From positions 36,907,420-36,971,419 of the forward strand of contig NC_087247.1 of the NCBI RefSeq assembly GCF_037042905.1: 64,000 nucleotides of DNA, read 5' to 3'. The notes below the pieces were generated by a model. That model searched no databases. It saw only the letters and a program-made list of their open reading frames with translations, and was not told the origin of the DNA. The translations under genes and the position numbers were made by a program. Position 1 is the stretch's first letter, and each line of letters begins with the position of its first letter. The DNA comes from Lytechinus pictus (taxonomy: Eukaryota > Echinodermata > Echinoidea > Temnopleuroida > Toxopneustidae). Below, one piece after another: positions 24,901-36,206 of the stretch.

Positions 24901-27900
24901 AAGTTGAGATTGATTTTCATTCAGTTTGTTTTACAGGTGCAACTATTTCAGAGTGTTATGATGTCGTAGGTGTCCCCTGTCCTCTCCACTGCAGTGTGAT
25001 CCCCACATCAATATAAAAACCATGTAGACTTAGAGGGAGGTGCAATATTTTATTAAAGAAAAGAAAAACTTTGTTTTTGTCTTGCCTGAACAAACTTTGG
25101 CAGAGACCTATACTTTTCTTTTTAGAACATTGGTCTGTTAGTTACTACAAAAACTTTTTTTTTCTTCTCTATTCCTGCATCAATCAAGTTCATACTTGGT
25201 ACATATGAACAAAGGTCATGATGTGTCATGTCCATCCATTTTAGAAGTTTTTGTTCAACTTTCATCTCTAAATTTCTGCTGCAATTGTGTTTACACTTGG
25301 TACAAATAATCATTGGGTTTATATCACTATGTATTCATGAGGATGATAAGGACAAAGGTCATCTAGGGGTCAAAAGATCATGTTTTATTGATTGCAAAAA
25401 TCAAGATGGTTCACACACCGCCTTGTATTTTTAGGATGAAGAGAAAGAGATTTTGTATTCAATTTTGAATTTTTCAAAACCGCCAAGAAATCATGGTGAA
25501 ATTATTTTCGAATACCCTTTTAAATATCAAAAAAGAGATATATGTCGTATCTATTGTTTCTTACCCAAGAAGTCATGGATTTGTAGGATAGGTTATAATT
25601 ATATGAGAGTCAGCTACAAATGTGTATATTTAGGCATGGAAGTCACCTAAAAAAAATTCAGGTGGGGGATGGCCTGTGCAATCATCCCCCAATATTTCGA
25701 AGGCAAGGGAAAAAACAGTATCTCCAGACAAAAAATCGATAAATTTATTAAAATACATAAAATCAATAAAAATTGACAACACAGAAATAAAAGAAGGAAG
25801 AAAAACAACATTGGTCCCCCAATTCAGTTTTTTTCTGAAGTTGACAAGTCTGTTTTGAAAACATTTAACGCCCTCGTCTGTATGTGTGATAAGTGAACTT
25901 GCTGATATAGGGCAATTCCATGAGCCATGAATAAATGCAATTAATATATGTTTAGGCCCTCTCTCATTTCGATGGTGCATAAAAGCAAAATTGTTTTAAC
26001 AACAAATGCATGTTATATGTTCTTATCAATTCATAGGCGGATCGGGGGGGGGGGGGGGTGCTAGGGCCCCACTTTTGGCAGAGCAAAGAAAGAAAGAAGG
26101 GGAAAGAAAGAAAAAAGGGAAAAGAGAGTAGAAAAGAAAAGGGAAATAACAGAAGGAAGACAAGTGAGTAGAATAAGATGAGGGGAAGACTTGAAAAACC
26201 AAAAAAAAAAAATTCATGTCACTTTATAACATTTTCACTCGCATTGCTTGTTCAATGATACATATCTTGCTCAATATGCTGATATAGATCTTGAAATATC
26301 GAGTTTTGAAGTCAATATACAAAACATATTTCAGCGCAGACATAAATTCATTTTTTTTAAAGTGCTTTGTAAAATGTCAGTTTTATGGTGTGAAATCAAC
26401 ATTTTCAGCTCGCGCTGCAGGCTCACATTTTTGTCAAGTAGTAGGCCTACCTATCCTCTCTGTGTATTTCATAAAGTTCTAAAAATATATATACCTTTTT
26501 TAAGTCTGATAGTCAAAATGTATCAGCTAGCGCTGTGTGCTCGCATTTTGATTGAGTTATGTATAGGCTACTTCTATATTCTACAACATCTGAAAATCCC
26601 CTTTTCACGACAGTTTATCAATGAAAACTTTTGTCTCGTGACTTGCGCTTGCATCAGTTTAAAAAAATATACTTACCCATGCTTCCTATTCATAATAACA
26701 AAAGTGATTAAAATGACAAATTTTCAGGTCTTGGTATCTACAAATTTTGTGCTCTCATTAGGCTTATTAGATTAATAAATAAGATAATAATTATTAAATT
26801 GTCCCTATTTTAAGAATGGAATATATCAACAAGTTTCATCTTGCGCCTATAGGAAGAGGAATAAGAAGATCGTCATAAATTTCATATTAGGCCTATATGA
26901 TGAATGTTCTTAGAATGTCGCATCATTTATTACGTGGGATCCACGTCCACTTCACAATTTTCCTACACAGTGCTTAAATGTACCCTTTTTCAGATCGGAT
27001 TATCAAATATTTTAAATCTAGAACACACGCATGTTTATTGAGATACGCAGCTTGTTCTTTATTTGAAACGTGCTAAAATTATCCAGTTTCAGATCAGAAA
27101 ATCAACAATTTTCTGCTTGGGCTCGTGAAATCACCGTATATAGCGCTCGCATTATATATGTAGGAAGATTCCAAATTGCCCAGTTTTCATGATTTACAAA
27201 ACTTGAATAGAGTGTACCGTTTTTAGGTCAAAATCTCATTTTTATGCGCCCTTCCTACGGGACGTATTATGGTATCACGCTCGGTGTCCGTCCGTTAAAG
27301 GTCAAGTCCACCTCAGAAAAATGTTGATTTGAATCAATAGAGAAAAATCAGACAAGCATTATGCTGAAAATTTCATCAAAATCGGATGCAAAATAAGAAA
27401 GTTATGACATTTTAAAGTTTCGCTTATTTTTCACAAAATAGTTATATGCACAATATAGTCACATGCAAATGAGAGAATCGATGATGTCCCTCACTCACTA
27501 TTTCTTTTGTTTTTTATTGTTCGAATTATACATTACATACATTTTTGCAGATTTGACAATGAGGACCAACTTGACTGAACCATAAATGTTAAGCAACGGT
27601 AATTCAACATGTTCAGGGAGAAATAAAACTTTGTTTCACTGGACAATGAGGAGTAAATTAGAATATTTCATATTTCATATAATAAAATATAAAATAAATA
27701 GTGAGTTAGTGATGTCATCAGTTCCCTCATTTGCACACCGACCGGGATGTGGATATAACTGTTTTGTAAAATTAAGCGAAACTTTAAAATGTCATAACTT
27801 TCTTATTTTACATCCGATTTTGATAAAATTTTCAGTGTTATACTTGTTGGATTTTTCTCTTTTTATTCAAATCAACTTTTTTTTTGGGTGGACTTGTCCT

Positions 27901-30900
27901 TTAACTTTTCCTTGTAAACGCTATAACTTCAGTTTGACTTAATCTAAGCTCATATAATTTGGTGTGTATGATACTAGCATGGATCCCAGGAATTAAGCCT
28001 ATCGATCTTGAGGTCAAAAGGTCAAAGGGCAAGGTCAAAGTGACATGTTTTCATCTTACCATTCTGCAGTCCGTGTATACGCGATATGATACAAGCATGG
28101 ATCCCAGGAAGCCTATTGATTTTGAGATCGAAGGTCAAGGTAACACTGACATGTTTTCATCTTACCCTTCTGCAGTCCTTGTAAATGTGAGAACTTCAGT
28201 TTAACTTAACCTAGGCTCATATAAATTGGTGTGTATAATACTAGCATAGATACCAGGTAGCCTATTGATTTTGAGGTCAAAAGGTCAAGGTCACAGTGAC
28301 ATGTTTTCATCTTACCCTTCTGTAGTCCTTGTAAATGCGACAACTTCAGTTTAACTTAAAGGAGAATGAAACTCTTGGAGCAAGTTAGCTTTTGTGAAAG
28401 CAGAAAAATCAAAGAATAAGATCAACAAAAGTTTGAGTAAAATAGGACTAGCAATAGAAGAGTTATGAGCATTTGAATGTCGAGATCACTAATGCTATGG
28501 AGATCTTCCCATTGGCAATGCGACCAAGATCTATGATGTCACAGATGAACAACTCTCCCCTTTTGGACACTGAAAATATACCCCAAAACATCTCTTTTTG
28601 CTCATTCTAATCATATGACAAACGATTCATCAATGATATAATGTTGTGAAACCTCTGTACTTGTCCTCTCATAAAGAGAACACCTCACCTTGTGATAGAC
28701 TCTATAAAAGAGAGAATATAAGTGAAATAAGTACTAAAGTAATGAGGGAGTTGTACGTGTGTGACATCACAGATCTTGGTCGCATTGCCAATGGGAGGAT
28801 CTACATGGCATTAGTGATCTCGACATTCAAATACTCATAACTTTCTTATTATTCATTCAATCTTCCTCAAACTTTCAACAATATGTTTCTTTGATTTTTC
28901 TCTTTGATATGGATTCAGCTGGTTTCAAGGGTTTCATTCTCCTTTAACCTAGGCTCATATAATTTGGTGTGTGCATGGATCCCAGGAAGCCTCTTGATTT
29001 TGAGGTCAAAAGGTTAAAGGTCACAGTGACATATGTTTTTATCTTACCCTTCTGCAGTCCTTTATGCGATAACCTAGGGTCATATAATTTGGTGTGTACG
29101 ATACTAGCATGGATCACAGGAAGCCTATTGATTTTGAGGTCAAAGGTCAAGGTCACAGTGACATGTTTTCACCTTACCCTTCTGAAGTCCTTGTAAATGC
29201 AATATCTTTAGTTTAATTTTACCTAGGCTCATATTATTTGGTTTGTATTATACTAGCATGGAGCCCAGGAATTCTCTTGATTTTGAGGTCAGTAGGTCAA
29301 AGGTGAAGTTGCCACCTTCCACTTTTGTTGCTTGACCAATAACACCATATCCGCGGGCGTATTATGTGCTATCCTTAGCGACACCTATTTTTTTTACTAT
29401 TACAGCTTGGGAAGTTCATACCAGGAGACTTGAGTGATTTGATAATGAGTATAGAACTCATGTATGGAGGCAAGAATGGTATGACTGATGAGGATGCATT
29501 TTATCAGCTTACAGAAGTCATTGGAGATCTAATATACGTTGTTCCTGCCTTAGCTCTGGCTGATGTTAGGACAGGTAGGATTAATTTTGTCTAGAGTTTT
29601 TCTCCAATTTAATTGAACAGCTAACCTTCAGAATTTTGAAGAAAAAATGTGTTGTAGATCTTGACTGCCATTATTTCTTTAAAGCAATTCCTATATGTTT
29701 GAACAACTTTGAAAATTACCAAAATGTGAAATTGATAGAACTGGCCTCCACAACATGACGATTAGCGATTTATTGCTTATTTGAAAAAACAATTATGATT
29801 GATTCCTAGCCAGTCTACTGATCTAAATGCACATGCAACGCTGATCGTGATAGGCCATTTAAAGCGATTAATCGATAACCTTTGTGTTACGGTGCCCAGA
29901 ATGTGATGTTGATAGGACTATAGTTGCTAGAGCTACGTATTTGAAGAATCACCCTGCACAGAGTTAGATATGGTGGCCATTTCATAAAGTTGTTTGTAAG
30001 TTATAAACCATGTCTAGTAATACTTTCTTATTCCAAATGAGACCCCAATTTCGTCATATGTAAGAGGAGTGAATTTCTTTAATAATCCTCATCAATTCTT
30101 GGTGTTTCTTTTCTACGAGAATTTTCTATCTATTAGATTGGCTTTCAGAATATTGACAGTCTAATATAGCACAAAGTGTTATCAGTTGTATATGACATTG
30201 AATAACTTCATGATACACCATCCTGGATGTGTTTGATTTGTGAATGTTTTTGTCAGATTGATAATCAACCTCATATTTTTTTTTTTTCATTCTCAGCACT
30301 GGGTGATAAAGTATACTTCTATGAATACCAGCACCGAATGTCATGTTCAAGGGCTCCATCTTGGGTTAGAGCTGATCATGGTGATGAGGAGGCCATCGTC
30401 TTTGGTTTTCCCTTCCTAGACAAGCATGAACAGGGACGCCTTCATTTCACTCCGGAAGAGAAAGACCTTAGCCATATTCTGATGACTTACTGGGCAAACT
30501 TTGCAAAGACTGGGTAGGTTTATCAGCTATGGGTAATAATAGAAATGTGCTGGGTGGGCTCCAGTTTCCCCTCTTTTTCCAAAATCGTGTAAAAAAAATA
30601 TATATGAATGTATAAATGAAGTCTGATTTTGATTTTTTTGCATGGTTGTATAATATTTTATTTTGAGAAATCTTATCATACTGATGTGAGCAGAGTCATT
30701 GTAAGATGGGCCAGAGAATGAAGAATAGAAGCACATATCACTGTAAACATTCTCAACCATGTGTTACTGTAACTATTTCTAACAGTACACATGGGTACAC
30801 CTACATGTTGTATAAAGTTCCTCTTCTGTAAAGAATGATCATGATGGTGGTTTGTTGTGGTGGTGTCTTTAAGGAGGATGAAGATGACGATACAGGAGAC

Positions 30901-31238
30901 TCGTTGTAACACCTGCTGTAATCCCCTCTTGAACTGCCAATGATACAGTCATTGTGTAATCTTCTGCTCATTTAATTCCTTTCAGCAACACAAAGATATG
31001 GTAGTGGTCTTGTCTATATGATTTCTTGCACATTTCACTTTCCTTCTTCAGTGACCCCAATGGTGATAGCAACACTTCTACTGTTAGATACTGGCCAAGG
31101 TACTCTGTTGAGGACAAGGATTATATGAAGCTGGACATCATTCCGGAGGTAGCACAAAACTTAAAACCAGACACCGTCAATTTCTGGCAACAACTTATGA
31201 ACAGGGTACACAAGCAGGCATCAAGGGATGAACTATAG
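18915..31238 (+). CDS. Type-B carboxylesterase (cholinesterase family), 5 exons, 562 aa
   Basis: An alpha/beta-hydrolase that would cleave carboxylic esters in the secretory pathway. The coding join is 18915-18987, 22922-23964, 29406-29574, 30297-30513 and 31052-31238; all introns are GT-AG and all phases fit. Residues 1-24 form a hydrophobic signal peptide. The oxyanion hole HGGAY is at 138-142, SEDCLHLDVYTP near 112-123, and the nucleophile elbow GESAG at 217-221 gives Ser219. Glu342 (NNHEGG) and His456 (ADHGDE) complete the triad. Cys91/Cys114 and Cys271/Cys282 match the two conserved disulfides. Length is normal for the family. The C-terminus is RDEL, an ER-retrieval-type signal comparable to the HxEL ends of vertebrate liver carboxylesterases. 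Introns 1 and 2 are large and full of transposons. No clear poly(A) signal was assigned. The substrate is unknown; a choline esterase role is not indicated. Confidence 0.92.
19233..19620 (-). mobile_element. Partial copy of the 59827-type hAT MITE, itself interrupted
   Basis: GGGTCAAACGTATTTAGGGT and the following AAGACTAGTCAAACGTGTTT match the interior of 59827-60237 in reverse complement. The match resumes near 19539 (GGGTATGTTTTTCCCGGGG). A 210-bp element interrupts it. No terminal repeats remain. Confidence 0.5.
19323..19532. mobile_element. 210-bp MITE nested in the hAT fragment
   Basis: Inverted ends GGCGGAAAT and ATTTCCGCC, with G/C blocks just inside. TGTATA flanks it at 19317-19322 and 19533-19538. 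The uninterrupted relative at 59827-60237 lacks this insert. Non-coding. Confidence 0.5.
20296..20867. mobile_element. hAT-type MITE, 572 bp
   Basis: Perfect inverted ends CCCGGGGGGGCCAC, with a TIR that continues to about 45 bp (GACGAGTGGATACCATGCGC). The 8-bp duplication CAGTGAAC at 20288-20295 and 20868-20875 is diagnostic of hAT-like transposition. The interior has repeated CCTAAACACGTA / CTTAACAAGTAT motifs and no coding capacity. It lies in esterase intron 1. Confidence 0.8.
22922..23964 (+). CDS. Esterase exon 2 (catalytic core)
   Basis: Acceptor TTAACAG/AT at 22920-22921, donor CAG/GTAAGT at 23965. It encodes residues 25-372, including the oxyanion hole, Ser219 and Glu342. The single 1043-bp exon carries most of the catalytic domain. 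Confidence 0.93.
23990..24883 (-). mobile_element. Solo LTR in esterase intron 2
   Basis: 894 bp bounded by TGTAACA and TGTTACA, flanked by ATTT at 23986-23989 and 24884-24887 (4-bp duplication). On the minus strand a TATA-like GCATAAAAGG (about 24600) precedes a GC-richer stretch, as in an LTR promoter. No internal retrotransposon genes remain, so it is a recombined solo LTR, probably Gypsy-like from the duplication size. It starts only 25 bp after the exon-2 donor. Confidence 0.6.
24888..26034. other. Intron 2 filler, no gene seen
   Basis: AT-rich sequence without a recognised domain or repeat boundary. Confidence 0.5.
26035..27155 (-). repeat. CpG core array, locus 3 (degenerate), with GGCGGATCGG end
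   Basis: It begins with AGGCGGATCGGGGGGG, which resembles the end of the 4480 element. A purine-rich tract follows (26090-26170). Decayed core copies then lie near 26234, 26408, 26524, 26640 and 27139 (for example AGCTCGCGCTGCAGGCTCAC). The right terminus was not found, so the element is probably truncated. Confidence 0.5.
27299..27900. mobile_element. TTAA-flanked MITE, family E copy 1
   Basis: Inverted ends AGGWCAAGTCCACC, flanked by TTAA at 27295-27298 and 27901-27904, with long internal inverted arms (ATAAGAAAGTTATGACATTT and its partner). The TTAA duplication and absence of coding fit a piggyBac-type non-autonomous element. Confidence 0.75.
28360..28943. mobile_element. TTAA-flanked 584-bp MITE, family D copy 1
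   Basis: Ends AGGAGAATGAAAC and its inverse, TTAA at 28356-28359 and 28944-28947. Long inverted arms make it foldback-like. The neighbouring tandem unit at 28195-28220 preserves the uninterrupted site (CAGTTTAACTTAACCTAGG), so the insertion is directly visible. It differs from copy 3 at about 8 positions. Confidence 0.85.
29137..29149 (+). promoter_or_regulatory. Perfect DR1 nuclear-receptor site in esterase intron 2
   Basis: AGGTCAAAGGTCA, two AGGTCA half-sites with a 1-bp spacer, the consensus for HNF4/RXR-type receptors. It is followed by another AGGTCA-related half-site, and lies about 260 bp before exon 3. Confidence 0.4.
29406..29574 (+). CDS. Esterase exon 3
   Basis: Acceptor TATTACAG at 29405, donor G/GTAGGA at 29575. 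It encodes residues 373-428 plus one base: LGKFIPGDLSDLIMSIELMY through LALADVRT. The pattern D(x)IYVVPALALA matches the family segment before the catalytic histidine region. Confidence 0.85.
29575..30296. other. Esterase intron 3
   Basis: 722 bp, AT-rich, ending in a T-rich tract and TCTCAG. No nested element was recognised. Confidence 0.8.
30297..30513 (+). CDS. Esterase exon 4 (catalytic histidine)
   Basis: Acceptor CATTCTCAG, donor TGG/GTAGGT at 30514. It encodes YFYEYQHRMS, then SWVRADHGDEEAIVFGFPFL with His456, then YWANFAKTG. These are hallmark blocks of type-B carboxylesterases. Confidence 0.92.
30514..31051. other. Esterase intron 4
   Basis: 538 bp, no recognised repeat. It ends with a pyrimidine tract and CTTCAG. 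Confidence 0.8.
31052..31238 (+). CDS. Esterase exon 5 (C-terminus, RDEL)
   Basis: Acceptor TTCTTCAG at 31050-31051. It encodes GDPNGDSNTSTVRYWPRYS through FWQQLMNRVHKQASRDEL and stop TAG. DPN and the W-P-Y pattern are conserved in the family. The last four residues, RDEL, are a KDEL-type ER-retrieval signal. Confidence 0.92.
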
Positions 31239-32195
31239 AGGGATGTATTGTCAACTGTGCACCAGTGCTGTAACAACATGACATGAATTATTTTGCTCCC
31301 TCCTTGCCAGAAAAAAATGTTTTAGGGTTAGGGACTCTAAAATATATGGAACTGCAGTACTTGATGTGAACACTTGCCTTGTCAAAGCAGTTACTAAACC
31401 ATGCAAAACAATATGTATGTACTCACTCCTGAAAATGAATATATTTGGTCCCAAAACATTAAACTTAGGGAGGCCACAAAATATATGATTCTTCTGCAAG
31501 CTGATTTGAATATAAATGTTATGATTTCGGTGGTTATGTTTCAGTGTAGTTCATCCCATTTAGAGTAGTCAACATCCCAAATTAAAACCAAATTGACCAG
31601 GTAGACCAAATTAAATGAACGATTGCCTTTTGGGCTTTCAAGACTGATGCCAACATGACTTCCATAAATTTGTTCAGAAATCACAAAATTATGCCTTATC
31701 TTATGAAATGACTTGTAACGTCAGGATGCTGTACCTGAATTTCTCAAATATGACCTCCAAAGATGCGTGTACCTTTTCTTGGAACAATTGATATTTGAAA
31801 GGGCGAATCTTTGGACTCTACTCACAACATGATGCAAATTACCTATCTAACCTCAAATTTTAGATATGATGCTACTCAACTGGGGAAGGATAGCCAAACT
31901 GCAGTGCTGTAAATCAAAATTTGGAGCTCCGAAACCGTCCCCTTATAAAGGTTTTTAGTGGTGAGAGAATCATATATATTATAAAATTGCCTTTGCCTAT
32001 GCAGAATTGAATCTGTCCTGGTGACACTCGTTTTAGAGTGATAACAATGTGTAGCCTAAAATGATAAGAAATTTATGAACTAAATTAGAGGTTCAGAAGT
32101 TATTTATATAGATTTATATTTGTATACGATACATATTTTTGCAATATTTCATTGATTCAGTGGATGTTACCAAAGATATACATTTATTTGTATTT
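31239..32195. other. Probable 3' UTR and flank of the esterase gene
   Basis: AT-rich, with no further exon. ATTAAA hexamers occur near 31456, 31573 and 31606 but none is clearly a poly(A) signal. Confidence 0.4.
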
Positions 32196-32715
32196 ATTTT
32201 TGTCTCGCCCACCAGAGGTGAAGGCGAGACTTAGGGATCCAAATGTCGTCTGTCGTCCGTCCGTCACAAACCTAATGACACATAACTCCACAACCGTAAG
32301 TCGCTTTTCAACCAAACTTGGATGGTAGATGGACTTGGGGGACCTGCATGTTATGCTACAGTCGGAGGTCACATGATAGGTCAAAGGTCATTTTCAGGTC
32401 AATGTTAAAGTTTACATGCAAGACTCTCTTATGACACCTAACTCCGCAACCGTAAGTCACTTTTCAACCAAACTTGGATGGTAGATGTACTTAGGCGACC
32501 TGCATGTTATGCTGCAGTCGGAGGTTACATGGTAATGTCAAAGGTCATTTTCAGGTCAACATTAAAGTTCACGTGCAAGGCTCTTATGACAAGTGTTATT
32601 CCATCCCAGTCATTTCACAATGAAGTTTCGATACAATTCTGTTGCGTGCCCTCGCAAAGGCACAATATTTTTGGTTATTTTCATAAGTGGGCGAGACACA
32701 AAATCGCTTTTGCCT
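32196..32715. repeat. TTTTTGTCTCGCC repeat with a DR1 site
   Basis: The left end TTTTTGTCTCGCCCACC and the right end GGGCGAGACACAAAATCGC are roughly inverted. Between them two tandem units share ACTCCRCAACCGTAAGTC and ACCTGCATGTTATGC. A perfect DR1 lies at 32378-32390 and a near match at about 32536. The element starts about 960 bp after the esterase stop codon. Confidence 0.6.
32378..32390 (+). promoter_or_regulatory. Perfect DR1 nuclear-receptor site downstream of the esterase
   Basis: AGGTCAAAGGTCA within the TTTTTGTCTCGCC repeat, followed 6 bp later by another AGGTCA. Confidence 0.4.
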
Positions 32716-33738
32716 TGTTTAAATGAATATTTGATACATTTTGTTTTGTGTACCTCATACATATACATCCCTCATATTTCAGCAATCTAAATTAGTTCCA
32801 ACAGTTGAGTTATTACTTAAAAATAACTCATGAGTTATTTGTTATGCATTTACAGCATATATGGATTTTTCAATCCAAATTATTTTATATAATTTTTTTT
32901 ATATCTTTTTATTTGTTCGAGATTTGATTTTTGGTATTTTTAAAGATTTGATGATCAGGATAAATTGTTTTAGACTTGAGACATTCCAAAAATGAACATA
33001 TGCCAAAGTAAAGTCTATGTCCTATAGGACATAACTGTTCTCTGAGGCAACAAATGAGCATATTCTCCTTTTTTTAGATTCCATCGTGATTATCACGATG
33101 GAAATATTACATCAATTTTGCAGACAAGCCTGTTATTAGATTTAAATAAAAACTGATCATAAAAATGGAATTCAAATTAAATCTTTATATCACAATTAAA
33201 GATTTTTATTGGGTCGATTAACAACACAGTTTTATTAAACTCAACAACTTTGAAGGGGCTGCAAAAGGGCAATTATTTTTTTATTATCAAAAGGGAAAAA
33301 AAGGAGAATAAATTGAAACTTTAATCCTTGTGAATAAAGGAGCCAAAAGCATCAACACATGGAAGGGGAACAGTCTTTTCCTGAGCCCCATTGTCAGATT
33401 TTTAAAGGAGCACGATTTTCAACATTTTACAACTTTTCTGTACATGCCACTACAAAGGAGTTTATCCTGTTCAGAACTTGCTCAGGATATCATATGTACA
33501 CAGTACCCAAAATGGGAGAACTAATTATGTGAATTGTGGCAGAGTATTTTAAATGTCAAACAAATACTGCCAAACCTCAATATTTGTCTAAAAGTTAATC
33601 ATTATATGGAAGACATGCATGATGGTATCATGCTAATGAAAAAAAACCTTTGTTTACATTTTGATAGCTCAGAGTGTAATGCAGGCAATTTTTCAAACTA
33701 TACTTGAATGCATGTTGTGTCACTGTAAATGAAAAGGC
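32716..33738. other. No gene or repeat boundary recognised
   Basis: AT-rich; only short unrecognised frames. Confidence 0.5.
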
Positions 33739-34269
33739 AAGTCCATCCTAGCAAAAAAGATACTTTGAATGAAAAAAAAGAAAAATCAAGCTAGCATAAT
33801 GTTGAAAAATTCGTCAAAGTTTTAAAGTTTTGCGTTATTTCACAAGATAGTTATAAGCACATCCTGGTTAGTATGCACTTGAGGGAATCTATGACATCAC
33901 ACACTCACTACTTCTCATGTTTTTAAAAATAATGACATATGAAATGTGAAACAAGGCTTGATTCCTCTCTGAAAATGTGGCATTGCCATTGTTGTAACAT
34001 ATTGTGATTAATGAAGATGCGTACTTATTAAATTTCTGCAAGAATTTAAATGTTCTATATTTGTAACATCATTGACTTGCTTATTTGCATATCCCTTGTG
34101 TGGTGCATATAAATCTTAGTGGAAGAATGAAAATAAGCCAAATTGTAAATTGTCATAACTTTCTTTTCTAATGTATATCCAATTTTGATGAAATTTTCAG
34201 GTTTATGCTTGATTTATTTTTCTCAATTTATTCAAGTCCAATTTATGTTGGGGTGAGCTTGCCCCTCAA
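33739..34269. mobile_element. Decayed family E MITE, copy 3
   Basis: The ends AGGCAAGTCCATCC and GGGGTGAGCTTGCCCCT are worn versions of the family E TIR. The interior TTGTCATAACTTTCTT and CAATTTTGATGAAATTTTCA match copies 1 and 2. Flanking TTAA is no longer clear, so this copy is older. Confidence 0.6.
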
Positions 34270-35699
34270 TTACAACTTTTATAAACAGTAACAAACTTAA
34301 TAGATTTATAACTGTACAGCGGCTGTTTGCAAGCCAAATCTAATGTGAACATTTATCAATCTGTCACTAAAAATATCTTTCTTTAGATGTTCCTTCCTAA
34401 ATCATGATAATCTCATTACTTATGATAACATATTATTGAAGTAAAGAGGAAATGCCTTCAAGAAGGTCAAGTGCCATTTTGATGGTCTCTCCCATAGAGG
34501 CCCATGTATTGAGTCCGTATTAAACTTGGCTTATCTTTTCATGAATCAGTGGAACATTTTTGAAAAGTATATCGTGAAATCTGGTGTAATTGTGATGACT
34601 ATGTGATCAGAAAATAAACAAAATGTTTAGAAGCATCCTGTTAATATTTCAATCTATGATTTTTAAATAATTTTTCATCATCCTGTGGGTGCATGGTCAA
34701 ATGTTTACATGGTGAAAATATTGCATTGTAAGGACAAAAGGAACAGATTAATGAACTTGGAACTTGAGCTGATAATTTTCAAGGAACTGAGCCTTTAATA
34801 GTCTTGAACAGAAGTGGTAAATCAATAATGTATTCAGAATTTTATGTAAGCCTTTAAGGTTGTTTTATACACCGCTATTATCATCAAATATATCATTAAG
34901 TACTAATTCAAAGATTATTTTCAGTTCCTGATGGATCACATGTAAGATGTGCACAGAGAAATTAGGTTTTACATATGAAAGATTTTATTTGTGGAGGAAA
35001 ACTAATCAGGTACTCATTTGTGGACAAGTTAAAGGTTTTGTTTATTTCCTTATTTACTGTAGAATGAAAAGAAATTAGGTTTAAAATTACAGGATATACC
35101 AATTATATTTTATTTCAAACTCTTTATAGGCATATATGTTAAAGGGACTTAAATATAATCATTATGGAGTGATATAGCTTCCATATAAGACAAACACAAA
35201 TACATGTAGTTTCGAGAATATCAAGAGGAGATATGAGAAAATCTCAGTGCAGTTTGGAATTAATACTACTGAACATATTATTTGTATTTTTGGTGCATAT
35301 GGAGAGGGCTAAGGTTAAAGTGGAGCTTGTAAGATATACTCTTTTTATGTCATGTGATATTGAGAAAGGGTGTTGTTAATTCTCACCTTCGACAATTGGA
35401 TATATAGTACGCTGAATATAGAGAAGTTTTAAAACTCTCTGAAGCTTGACTTATCATCGTGGTCAGCAATTTCTTTGCCAAATGATAAGCAACTTCATAC
35501 CACCAAGGTCACATTTTGGGAAGAAGAGACATTGGGGACCATTTCATGATTGTTGTCAACACCAACTCATAGTTATTCTGTAACAGTTGCCATAGTAACT
35601 GTCAGAGACCAGTGCTTCTCAGTTAATCATCAATGAGTGCTGGCCAGCAGGTCAGACAAATGTAGATGTAACACCCCTAGACACCATTTCATGAACATT
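34270..35699. other. No gene seen
   Basis: AT-rich intergenic sequence. A direct similarity (AGAAACCAGTGCTTCTTAGC type) exists between about 35605 and 36290, on either side of the palindromic element. Confidence 0.5.
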
Positions 35700-35715
35700 G
35701 AGCCTGTTCAGACCG

Positions 35716-35761
35716 GCAGAGATAGCGCGATCTAGCGCGCGCTAGATCGCGCTATCTCTGC
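35716..35761. repeat. Perfect 46-bp palindrome
   Basis: The left arm reads GCAGAGATAGCGCGATC then TAGCGC; the right arm is its exact reverse complement with no spacer (centre GCGCGC at 35738/35739). Confidence 0.9.
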
Positions 35762-35858
35762 GGTGTGGAAGGTACAACGTCGTTTCGGTCCGCCCAACAG
35801 CGAGCCACGGCGAGCCAAAACGGCGTGCCACTGGAGCACCTCTTGGGGGTGGTCCACG

Positions 35859-35900
35859 AGAGATAGCGCGGTCTAGCGCGCGCTAGATCGCGCTATCTCT
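35859..35900. repeat. 42-bp palindrome, one mismatched pair
   Basis: A copy of the first palindrome with one A-to-G change in the left arm (GCGCGGTC instead of GCGCGATC), facing an intact right arm. Confidence 0.9.
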
Positions 35901-36159
35901 GCCGGTGTGAACCCGAGCTACGATAGCACGCCGGAAGTCATCTACACGCGGGGAATTTTATACTCATTCTATTTTGGTGCGATCTGAATCTGAATCGGTA
36001 CAACTCAACACTCCTAATTTTATGGAGTAAAACGCGTCGGAACATCGTGAAAATAGAAATATAGTAAGTAATGTGTCATGGCAACAGGACCTCTCAAAAA
36101 AGGGGGTGTTACGATAGACCGCGCTATCTCACTGCGGTGTGAATCCGGCGAATGCCAAT

Positions 36160-36206
36160 GGGCGGACCGTGGATCGCGCTACGATAGCGCGATCCACGGT
36201 CCGCCC
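36160..36206. repeat. 47-bp palindrome with 3-nt loop
   Basis: The 22-bp arms GGGCGGACCGTGGATCGCGC + TA are perfectly inverted around CGA. It shares the GATCGCGCTA core with the other two but has different outer arms. Confidence 0.9.

Larger units (their letters stand above)
27245..29385. repeat. Tandem AGGTCA-rich repeat in intron 2, split by two MITEs
   Basis: Units of about 120-170 bp each contain CTCATATAATTTGGTGTGTA, GGATCCCAGGAAGCC, TTTTGAGGTCAAAGGTCA-type sites and ACATGTTTTCATCTTACCC. The array starts after TGCGCCCTTCCTACGGGACG and ends near ATCCGCGGGCGTATTATG, which may be remnants of inverted ends. Two TTAA MITEs (27299-27900 and 28360-28943) are inserted in it. It carries one perfect DR1 (29137-29149) and DR2-type sites at 28011 and 28274. 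Confidence 0.65.

Noticed and set aside
26248-26775. 175-codon open frame
   Set aside because: It lies wholly in the decayed core array and has no domain.
28646-28840. 64-codon frame present in all three family D MITEs
   Set aside because: It lies in the inverted arm of the MITE; its identity reflects recent copying, not coding.
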